This document shows positions 13,701 to 25,700 of a stretch of 64,000 nucleotides of DNA, piece by piece; within the stretch, counting starts at the first letter, position 1, and each line of letters begins with the position of its first letter. The notes under the pieces are model-generated. The model searched no databases, was not told the origin of the DNA, and was given only the letters and a program-made list of their open reading frames with translations. Made by a program: the position numbers and the translations under genes. The stretch spans positions 9,245,501-9,309,500 of the forward strand of contig NC_088303.1 in the NCBI RefSeq assembly GCF_032854445.1. The letters are read 5' to 3'. This DNA is from Liolophura sinensis. Taxonomy: Eukaryota > Mollusca > Polyplacophora > Chitonida > Chitonidae.

Positions 13701-16700
13701 ATGGACCGAAGTGCGCACAAAATTGCCTTGGCTTCCGCAGTAAATACAGAACAGGAATTTGGAAACCGAGTTGAAATGGTTCTGGGCCCAAGGACAGCGG
13801 CAGAAGCCACGCCATCATCATCCTTGGAACCGTCAGTGAATATGCGGTGATAAAATTGATACTTTGAACACATATTACTAAACTCCTGCTGGTATACTAA
13901 AGGGTTGGTGGAAGATTTCTTCAGGGCGGAGAGCGAGGTATCAACCTGAGGCTCAGGACATAACCACGGTGGATCTTCCTGGATGCGTATGGGGGTGATA
14001 GTATCCAGCCCAAGTCCAGCTGCTTGCACATGTTCCTGGATGCGGACACCCAGTATAGGAACAATGGATGGCTTCTGAGCATATAAGTCTTCAAATTCCG
14101 GATGGAAGACACAATCAAAGGCTGGGTTGGATGGATTGGCTCTAAGCTTGGTGATATACTGTAAGGATAGTTTAGTTCTTCGAAGCTCCAGGGGAGGCTC
14201 GTTTGCCTCAACATACAGACTCTCCACAGGAGAGGTACGGAAAGCACCTAAGCACAACCGTAGGGCGATGCACCGTAGGGTGATGTACAGTATTGAGTCT
14301 CTTCAATTGGGAGCGAGACGCACCTCCATAAACACCGCAGGCATAGTCTAGCTTAGAACGAATCAGTGCTCGATAGAGCTGAAGTAGGGTTTCATGATCC
14401 CCTCCCCATCGAGCACTAGAGGCAACCTTCAAAATATCAAGCGCCTTTAGGCATCTGGCTCTAAGATAATTAATGTGAGATTTAAATGTAAGGTGCTTAT
14501 CGAAGATCACCCCGAGGAATTTTGCCTATGGCACAACCTTGATGGGGGACCCATCTAAAAATACCTTGGGGTCTTCATGGGGGAAGTACTTCCGACAAAA
14601 GTGTACACAGTTAGTCTTCGACTTGGAGAACTTAAATCCGTTCTCCAGTGCTCAGGCATGGATTTGTTAAGGCAAATCTGCAGCTGTCTCTCAATAGTGT
14701 GCATACCTTTGCCTCGACAAGAGATACCAAGATCGTCCACAAAAAGGGACGCATTCATACTAGGAGATAAAACTCTGGCAAGGCTATTAATCTTAATGCT
14801 AAAGAGAGTAACTGATAAAATGCTGCCTTGAGGAACCCCCTGATCTTGTTCAAAGTAGTCAGATAGGGTAGCCCCAATCCGAACTTGGAAGTGACGATGG
14901 TCTAAGAATTTACGAATAAAGTCAGGAAGCCGACCTCTAAGTCCAAATCCATGCATATCTTTCATAATGCCATATTTCCAAGAAGTGTCATATGCCTTTT
15001 CCAGATCAAAAAAGACAGATACGACATGGTCACGATTAACGATACCGTTCTTAATAAAGCATTCTAGACGAACAAGGTGATCAACAGTACTGCGATTCTT
15101 TCGAAATCCACATTGAATGTCGCTTATCAACTCATTAGTCTCCAAAAACCAAACCAAGCGATCGTTAATCATCCTCTCCATAGTCTTGCATACACAACTG
15201 GATAAGGAAATAGGACGATAGTTATTTGGATCGGTAGAATCCTTTCCGGGCTTTGGGATGGGGACAATAATAGCGTTTTGCCATGAGGCAGGAAAATTCC
15301 CGGAAATCCAAATGGTATTAAAAATTCCAAGAAACACCCCCAAGGAAGATTTTGGAAGGTGTCGTAAAAGCTGATAGTGGATATCATCTGGCCCTGGAAT
15401 TGAGTCATGGGCCTTGCTCAGGGATGCGGATAGTTCATGTAGAGAAAATGTAGCATTATAAGATTCTTCATTTGAGGATGTAATATCAAGAGGACTTGCC
15501 TCGGTCCGTTCCTTTTTACGCTGGAACTGAAGCAAGTAATTATCTGAAGACGAATGGTGCGCAAAAGAAGCGCCAAACCCATTGGCTATGTCAAGTTTTT
15601 CTGTCAAAGAATTATTCCCGTCTTTAAGATGATTGACAGTGACATTGGATCCCTTGCCTTTGATGCGTTGGATCATATTCCAGACTTTTGACATAGGGGT
15701 ACGATGATTAATCTTAGAAACATAACGTTTCCAAGTCACGTTTGGACTGTTTGATAGTCCTACGGGCTTCAGCTCGAGTACGCCTAATATCGTCTAAATT
15801 ACCGGGAGATGGTCTACATCAGTACGCGCGCTCAGCACGTTTCCTGAAACGCCTAGCTCGTTTACAGCCCTCCGTGAACCACGGTTTCTTAATATGGGGA
15901 ACCGCACAAGATTTCGGGATACATTTGGAGGCTACATCGATTAGCTGATCCGAGAATTGCTGGATAGGATCAACTGCATCAAGAAAAAGGTCGCTAGTAA
16001 GTGTTTCACCACACAGAACAGCAAAGCGAGGCCAGTCTGCTTTATCACAATGAAAGCGTGGAAGGGAGGAAGATACCGGCTCCTCAAGGGTAAGTATGGT
16101 GGGGAAGTGGTCGCTTCTGTACAGATCATCATGGACGCTCCAGCTGAATTCCGATCTTAGCCCTGCATCAGCCAGAGCTAAATCAAGGACCGAATAAATG
16201 CCCTTTGCAGGATGAAGGTAAGTATGTGTGCCATCATTTAAGACGCATAGAGAGTTATTAGATATAAAATCCTCCAATACAGAGCCCTTCTGATTACGTT
16301 TAGAGTCACCCCAGAGAACACTATGGGCATTAAAGTCACCCAAAAGAAGACACGGTTTAGGTAATTGATCATATAAATTTTGCAGCTCTTGTTGGTGAAG
16401 AGTAGAAGAAGGTGGTATATAAATAGAACAGATTGTTAATACTATACCCAGTGTGATACGCACCGCCACCGCCTGCAAATCGGTGTTCAGTGCCATTCTA
16501 TGGTGTACTACACCCTGCCTAATCAAAAGAGAAGAACCCCCTGGTGCCTTTCCATTCGTAGACGTGGCAACAGCGTGATGAGATACATAACCTCGACATT
16601 GATAACTAGGATCAGTCATCAGAGTTTCCTGCAAGCTAAAAGCTATAGGATTGAGGTCTTGAGCTAACATCTGGAGGTCTGCGAGGTTACACCTCAATCC

Positions 16701-19700
16701 TCTACAGTTCCACTGTATGTTCTTTGTAGTAGCCATTATTAATATTTATTTATTCTTTTTCTTTTTTCTGGACTTCTTATACATCGCTGCCCTACGCTCA
16801 GCAAAATCCTCCTGTGACAACGTTATAAACTTCTTCTGCTTTTTAATCTTGTCAATTTTAGAGTCTCGTCGCAATGTGCGATAATACGACCCCAGGGATG
16901 TTGAGACGGGTACCAAGACCTCACCCTTGCCATTGGTATAGGCAGGCAAGTCTTCGGGTGCATCCAATTCCGAAAGAGATTCCTCCATATTGGATTCTCC
17001 ACCAGCCCTAGACATATCAGATTGCTGAGAGCTTCCCTGAGGATCAAGGCAATCTGCTATATCTCTAGTGTCTAACTGTGACATTGGTGACGGGTCAGGG
17101 CTGAACGTGCTACCCCATAAGGACGGGCTCTTACCAAGTGCACCTTTGGAGGCCGTCACGCCACTGGATTGCGTCTCCTTAATGCAGGATGGCGTAGTAT
17201 TCGAAATTTCTGACGATCTAGGGGGTGAGGAGGTATTCCAGATTTGACTCATACTGACAACCCACTCCGGGCTATTTGACGTCTGAGATGCCTCGCAAAG
17301 GCTCTGGGGCCCACCTACTACTGGCGATTCGCTTAACTTCCTGACCTTATTTGTAGCATCAATGCGCTTATTTCGAATCTTTTTGCTGGAGGATATGGAG
17401 TTAGTGACAACTTGCCACTCTCCAGCTTCCTCGTTGTCAGCAGTAGAGTTATCCAAAGTCCCTTTATTTTGTTGACTGGAAGGAACAGACTCGGCAGAAA
17501 CCCCAATTTCCATATCATCCCCATGTCCCTCACTATAATTACCATCATCATCTCCTCGACCTTCATTCTCATCTTTATTGTCACCTTCAACTTCATAAAC
17601 ATTACTATCTTTATCATCATCATCATCATTATCATTGCAATCGTTATCGTCATTATCGCCATTGTCATTTTCATCGCTCAACGGGCAGTCCTTTTGAAAG
17701 TGGCCTGCCTGTTAACACTTGAGGCATTTATCGTTTAAAGGACAGTCGGCCTTGAAATGTTCTGCGCTATCACAGATGTGACAGGCACGGACCTGACCTC
17801 TGTACTACAAAGGAATTCTAAAATTCCCAACCGAAATTGATTGTGGAATGATCTCGGTCACACCACTCATGTAAATACGGCGCAAACCATTCTCAAGTGA
17901 CCTATCAAAAAGGTAATGTTCCCGGCTGACGTGATGGACCGTGAATGAGAAGCCGCTAGTCAACAGCTGTTCCTTCACAGCGTAGCCACTGTAACATTCC
18001 AGACATCTCTAGAGACATTGATTAGTCCCTTTAAGACTTTAGGCCCACTCCCCACTAAGTCCTTTAGCCGATTGTATACTTCAACCGGTTGTACACCTCC
18101 CTGTATTACAAGCTTAAGGCTTAAGTGTCTATTTACTCGCCCTGCCCACAACATTGTGGGCCAGGGCGAGAACTACTACCCTAAAGAGAGGACCACAACT
18201 ATGCGTTTGGAACAGTGTGGATGCTGAGCGCAAAATAGATACGATATTACAAAGTGGAAATGCACTTAACTATGTACAGGTTATTTACAGAGAGGCTAGT
18301 GAATACGTCCTGCCTCTAAGAGCGACAGAACGTAATGTCGTACCACCTTCAGACTGGGTGACCACTAAACAAAAGCTGAGAGCACAAAGGCTAGTTCCAC
18401 AGCCAGCCAGGGACTCACGATATATAATCATAACACCATGCTAATTACATGAGGAAGTACGAAAAGAGGCACCCAAGATAGGCCACTCTCTTGAAGAAAT
18501 AATACGTGGTGAAAGTATTGAACGATTTAAGTAACATGTGTGACTGGGACATGTTTTTTTTTACCTTTTCTTAGGTATGGATAAACCAAAAGCAAGTTAA
18601 GATGGGATTTGAAGTACGTAGCAAAACATTTTAAAACCTTTACAGCAAGTCGGCATTTGCAGTGAATTAAACTTTGTTATATTTTCTACAATAATAGTGG
18701 CATTCATTTAGCTTCTCTTTGACATAAAAGAGACGATTTTGTCAGAGAGCCAATTCACCGTGAATAGTACGGTCTACCTATTCACGGGCTTGAAACTATA
18801 CAAAAGAGCTTCGGAGAAGAAAAACTATTTTCCCCAAACTGTTGAAGAATGTACTTGCCAACTGTTAGTGTTCCTTTCATGTTACATGTATCTCAGCTGA
18901 CGAGAAACCATGTCCAAACATGTCGTAATTGATGAGAACATCATACTACTCACAAATACAGGGCCAGAATGAAGACTGGTGAGATGATGTAGAACTGCAT
19001 GTCGTTAGCCAGGTACCATGTCCATCCCATACACTAAAACACACAATACATGTACACATACTTACATATGCTGTTTTATAGGGAATCCACAAGACGTCGC
19101 AACTAAATAACATATCAAAATGCCATTCACTGGCGGTATATATATTGTACGTCTTACAGCATGCATGAGGCCGAAATTTTGTTGATAAAAACCCTGATTA
19201 ACATTGTGTTAAAACGAGGACGGCTTTATTCTTGCGTCATCAACCATGGCACAATACAATTGTCAAAGGTCAATGAAAGTTACAGTTATAGTCCATTCAA
19301 CCAAAGTTTCGACTCAAGATGATTTACAACAAAAAGCAGAAGACTCCATTCTTTGCTATATGTATGTCTAAGGCATGTGAAGTAGATATCAACACACTTA
19401 TACAGCCATTAAGCTAGGGTAGTTTTCATTGTTTAGGCCAGGATTGTTTGTGTTCAGGACATTTGCATGCACTTGTGCAGCTTAGAATCCTTCTTTTACA
19501 GATTTCCAAATATCTGCATAATTTCCTGCTTGTAAATAAGGGCACCGTGTTTTAACATTTTTCAGCGTGATTATGTTTTCCCGCTAAAACTGCATTAACT
19601 CATCTAGTACAGGGCAGTTTGCACCTCCAACTGAGATACATGGTGTAGAATTTCCGTCCTGTATTTGACGATGTCGTGAGACTTGAGTGACTGACGAACG

Positions 19701-22700
19701 GCAATGTTATCTACATAAGCGTTTGTGGAAGTTGTAAGGCTCGACCTAAGACGGTGTATATGTCATTGGTTTCAATCAAACCATTCCAAGAGTTTATCTT
19801 CTTTTGGACGATACCGAGTGCGACCGACTCAAATTAAAAATGGGAGTTAGCAAAAGTTTGGATTGCTGGCGATGTAACAGGTACATTTGCGTTAATTGTG
19901 ACGTTATGGTCTGTATTATTCATGAGGTGATATGAAGTAAGAATTACTGAAAGATTACAGGAATCATGTTTTTGTAGAGCTTCGACATGTTGAGGACAAC
20001 ACAAGCGAAAGAGTTGATTTCCAGGTTAGTAAATGGAAGAGTACAGATCGGTATAAACGTCAAATCTAATCAGCTATACATGCATATATACATTTATTAT
20101 CAATATAACATCAACCTGTCTAAAAAAGCTTATACGCATCGTTAGAATACAGTCTCATTGACCCTTATCATTTTACTTATTTATTTTAATGCACAAGACC
20201 TTAGACACTAAATCAATAAATGAATATATTTCACTGACCCACTGCATCGGTTGGTCATTATATTTTCTCTGACCAATATATAACCCCTCTCTTCACTGAC
20301 AGTTAATATGATACATTTAACCAGTGGTCATTATAGATAAACGCACCTTTATGATTATTCTACTACTTAACGTAATAATACATGTACTAACTCTTCTTCA
20401 CAATGTACTAACTCTTCTTCACAATGTACTAACTCTTCTTCACAATGGGAACATCCTGGAAAAATCATATGAAGTATGTAATTGATTTCATATTACATTT
20501 TTTGCTACTTTTACTAGTTTATGTGAACATAAAAATAAATAATAAACACATTAAGTGTTCTTCCATCAATAACATTTCGAACCAAACTAAGTGAAGAATA
20601 CTGGTATAATGCAGACCGTTAATGTTACTTTTGGGCATCATTGTCTCTGTTCGGTATAGCGTAGAATTTGCTGTCTACATGTACGTGTAGGCCTACTGAT
20701 CTAGTACCCTCCAGGCCTTGGTCAAGCATATCCAACTTTCCTGATCTCTTCCTGTGGCCAAAGTCAATAACTTGCTTAAACAAAAGGATGATATTACTAA
20801 AAGGAATAGATTATTTACAATCAAAAAGCGTAAATTTTGGAAAATGTCCGTGTTGTTAAATTGCTGTTAAACCACACGTTATAACATATAATATTACATC
20901 TATTTATTACTAAATGTAAAGCATGTTTGACCCATTTGATGTGTTAGTATTCATACCACTGCTATAGTTCTTGAATTAGGTATAAATCTAGCCCCGTGGT
21001 ACTTAACAGCCACTAGTACATGAATAAATGTCTGTTTCTATATAATAAGCTACCACTGTAAATCTCCTTTATACTACAAATTATTATGATTAAAATCTTT
21101 TTAACTGTCAACTCAAGTTTGCTATGGTACGAATGTTATCGCAATCCTTCTGACTCATAGTCCATTTATCACTTGGTATTGACATGTAGCTCATCTTTTC
21201 CTGCTTAATCAGCTGGGGTTTTCAATGGCTGCCACCTGTTTATAAACACATAGCATTGCCCGCATTACTGCTTTACCTGGGTCAAACCACCTGGATTAAA
21301 CCTATATCTGAAGAGAGGCTATTTATATGTTAACATATCGGAGTGGTGTCAAGATCAATGCTGATCAATGATAACGGGGTGGGCACGCGACTCCAGTCAC
21401 TAGCTGCACAGCAATATATATTGGGTACAAAGTTTAAAGGCAAATAAGTTTTCGACCTAAGAAGGATTTTTTCGTGGACAGGTACATTAGTATGTCCAAG
21501 GTCACATTTTTTATGTTTCCGTCAACACATACGGCAGGGTTTTATTGAGTATTGCTCTTCAGAGATGTCCACATAGTTTCGTGAATAAGATTGAGTGTGT
21601 TTTGACTTGAGTTAAACGCCCGCGCAAGCGAATGAATTCTATATGTGTTGCATCTAGTAGGGAAAATCCAAAGTATAATAAAATACTTGTAAATCACAAA
21701 TAAATAAATATATGATATATACTCGCTACACAGTTGACGAACGGAGGCCATTGCGGGCGACATTGTAAGACACTGACGGCCTATTCACAGTGGCGTCAAG
21801 CACTGGAAGATGTCACACGCAGAAGTCGCTATAATGATGGAGAGGTTAGACAGGGTTCATTCCTGAGTCCGGTCATACCCAACATTTTACGTTTAACGAT
21901 ACTAATATCTCCTCCGTTATACCGGTCACCATGAGTCCGAAAACATGAGAGATAAACTCACTATATCCACGTGTAAACTTTGCATATGGACTGATATACT
22001 CACCATGTCGTCGACGCGCACCAGGTTGTTGATGTAGAGAAGGTTTGTCCACCAGTTTGTCTTGCAGTTCTCTGCGTTAGACATGTCTCTAGGCAGCAGC
22101 GGGCCGAAGATAACGTACTTGTGTAATCCCGTGAACATCATAATTACAATCATGTATATCGGTGTCAGCCTAACAGAAACAAGGGAAAAGGCAACAACTA
22201 CGTAAATCGGTGTCAGCCTAACAGAAACAAGAGCAAAGGCAACAACCATGTAAATCAGAGTCAGTCTAACAGAAACAAGGGAAAAGTCAACAACTACGTA
22301 AATCGGAGTCAGTCTAACAGAAACAAGAGCAAAGGCAACAACCATGTAAATCAGAGTCAGTCTAACAGAAACAAGGGAAAAGTCAACAACTACGTAAATC
22401 GGAGTCAGTCTAACAGAAACAAGGGAGAAGGCAACAACCATGTAAATAGTAGTCAGTCTAACAGAAACAAGAGCAAAGGCAACAACCACGTAAATCGGAG
22501 TCAGCCTAACAGAAACGAGGGAAAAGGCAATAACCACGTAAATCGGAGTCAGTCTAAGAGAAACAAGGGAAAAGGCAACAATGATCATGTAACTCGGAGT
22601 CAGCCAAAAAGAAAAAAGGGAAAACGCACAAGCAATCATATAATTCGGGGTTATCCTAAAACAAGGGAAAGGCAACAACAATCATGTAAATCAGAGGCAG

Positions 22701-25700
22701 TCTATGGAAACAAGGGAACGAGGAACAGCAATCATGTAAATCGGAAACAGCTAAAGGGAAAAGTGTGGCGGTGGTACATTAGAACCCCAACAGAATATAA
22801 TACGGAACAGTTTCGTTTGAACAATCAACTAAAATGCATATATGGCAGTGTTGTAATTAGGTAATCTTGGGCATCCTGTAAGCCCCAACCACGTTAACAA
22901 GCTCACGTATGAAAAATCAAGAGGAAACTTTGGTTCACTGAATACGCCACTAAAGGAAGTACAAGTACATGGAAAGTACTTTGTGTAATGAAAGTTACAC
23001 AAAGCAGCAAAAAGTGCGTACGAATCCTTGTACATTTATATCAAATTAGTATGCGGAGTTTTTTAATGGAACTACGAAATCTGGTGCAGACGAACACTGT
23101 GCAGGCGAACCTTGTATCCTTTAGAACTATATGAATCCAGGTCTTCTAAAGTCTGCATTCCTTACCTCCAAAACCTGTGTACGTAAAAGACTACCATCTT
23201 TGCGCATGTCACTCTACCCTTTCGCTTATCGATGTCTTTGAAGAATAGATACGCCACCAGAAACCCACTGAAAAAGCACGAAAAAATGACAGTCGGCATA
23301 AGATTTTTTTTGCCTCAAATCTGGTCGTGTGCCAATATGTGCGATGTACATATGTTCACTGTTTATAAGATGGCATCTTAGGCTACATAATTGCGTTTCA
23401 AAAAAGGATTTCATCTTCAGTATATTCAGGTGCTGTAGAGATGCATTTCCTAGGAGGAACCGAGTACAAACGAGCAAATATTTGTTACTTATTGTCAGAA
23501 AATAATCAGAGGTAAGCCTGACAGATGTTCCCAACGTTGTCACCTCATTTGATGCTTTATACATTCAGAAAGCCGGGAAGTTAGTGGAACTCGGTCCTTT
23601 CGATTGTGTTGTTGACCTTGTCTTATAAAGTTGAACATGACACATAACAGGGGTTTCGCAAACCTGACGTAATTCTGAATTAATGTCCTCGTTGGCCTTG
23701 AATTAGAAAGACCCTAACCTTCAGAGAGGTAAAGAAGCAGCTAGTGCATCAGCCATAGGACAGCTTGCAAACTTGGTTACCTTCTGTTTAGTCTCTTCAC
23801 AAATCATTTTTTGATATTGTTTCCTTGCTATCAGTAGCTTCTGTTCATTAAATGAATAACTTAGAATCCACCCTGCTATCGTTTTCGAGACAGCGACACT
23901 AATATTTTACATGGTCATCTTAGTTCTCAGTGTAAGCTCAAGGATTTGATACTTGATTTGCATTATCGTGCATCTGAATGGTCACAGTTCCACACGGAAA
24001 ACACAAAGTATCAATTTTTTCTGTTATTGTTGATTTCTATTGTCCTACAAAGGCTCAGATAAGCTTTTTGTAGGAATTTGTGGCCTAAAGGTTAAAATAA
24101 ATTTACCTATATATATTTAAGGGCTGGGAAGTTCCTAAGACATTAGGAAAATCTCACCAGGAAAGCCAACAAAACATCACAAGGGTGGTGATATCTGACA
24201 CGAAGCTACACCCAGGATCACAAATGGTTAGGTGAGTTCTCCGGACGATGCTGGATGTGGCCGACACGAACCTAGCAACTCAGCCACGTTCCGATGATAG
24301 CCCACTTGTTATATTTGTATTAATTGCAACGATATGATCTTCATAATTTAAAGGTGTTGAATTATTGAACAGTAATTTTAAGATCATGTGACACCTGTTC
24401 TGTGGTGAACAGCTTTGACACTTTCAGGACAGTAGAGCGGACAGCACCGAGTTCCATAACGGTAAATGTAAAAGAACACATCTGTAATCTTTTGGAAGCC
24501 GGGAAGAATATTTATTTATTTATTTGATTGGCGTTTCACGCCGCACTCAAGAATATTTTACTTATGCGACGGCGGCCAGCATTATGGTGGGAGGAAACTC
24601 GGGAGCTCGGGGGAATCGGGAAGAATAAGTGAAGGGAGAAAAGATTGGTGTATTTATTTAATTGGTAAGATTTGCTCACCAGAACACTGAAAACTTGTGC
24701 ACTGAAAGTCTTCTCTGACCGCTGAGGATGTGCCAATTGAGAAAGTCTCACCTGAACACGAAGACTGTGTCAAATGAGAAAGTCTCAATTGAGCACTGAG
24801 AAAATCTCACCTGAGCACGAAGAACGTGTCCACTGAGAAAGTCCCGTATACTAGCGGCATGAAGGTGAATCGCTGGAGGTAGCCAGGAGCGTCGATCATG
24901 TTTTCTACAAAAGTCATGTATCAGATACAATAAAACAACATATTAAATATCATAAACATCTGCACTGATAACATTTGAATATTGCAGACCAGATTCTGGT
25001 TATCCAGCACAAAGAATGCGCCTTGGAAACATGTTGCCACTTTGTCTGCTAATGCAAATGTCTGGTTATCCAGCACAAAGAACATATTCTGGTAACATGT
25101 TGCCACTACTCATAGGTTATCCGTCACAAAGAACACATATTTACTAAACGAAACTTCACGCCACCGTTTATTCGGATGCTAGTCATCCTGTGGTTTGTGC
25201 CACAGCTAGGTTTCAACGGTGTGTTAACAGACATTGCCATAGTAAGATATGTAATGTTTTATAAAATATAATAATATAATATATTATATATTATTTACAT
25301 ATATAATATTTTATATCATGTTTGTCGTGGACTTCACACCTGACGATTTCTTTAGATAAATGACCCCTTTGGACTGTAATCTCAAATGAAAAAAAAATAC
25401 AGCCTAAGAAACAAAGCTACACAAGCGTACCTGCCGTCTGGTTTTCCGAAATAGAGAATACACCGTAGTAGAAAGTGTGACAGAGGATGACCCAGGCCAT
25501 ACTCAGGTAACGAATGCCGTTCAAACATGTAATCGAGCCCTTAGGGTGTGTGGCAGCCAAGATTTTTGGGACATTTGACAGAAGTGAAAAGCTTAGCCAC
25601 AATTTCACGGCCAGACTCTCTGAAAGTAAAAGAACACATGGTTGTTTATTCAACTACAAGCACAGATTTTTTTTGACGTATTTTTACGTTTATGTACGTA

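Larger units (their letters stand above)
12889..18240 (-). mobile_element. I-clade LINE (EN-RT-RNase H), nearly full length, inactivated
   Basis: On the minus strand in 5' to 3' order: a gag-like ORF1 with CCHC knuckles, an APE-type endonuclease, reverse transcriptase, RNase H and a 3' tail of ACTC repeats at 12889-12910. The presence of RNase H places it with I-type rather than CR1/L2 LINEs. Reading frames are broken in at least three places, so this copy cannot act alone. It lies in intron 10 of the NRF-6-like gene in the same orientation; its 3' end is about 80 nt from the exon 11 acceptor. The 5' end is approximate. Confidence 0.88.

Noticed and set aside
13557-13850. Plus-strand open frames inside the LINE
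   Set aside because: Antisense shadows of the RNase H and RT coding frames.
21734-21934. Reverse-transcriptase fragment
   Set aside because: A single RQGSFLSP-like motif in a 66-codon frame is too little.
21926-22681. 251-codon open frame as an independent membrane protein
   Set aside because: It is the 48-bp repeat array plus exon 9 of the NRF-6-like gene.
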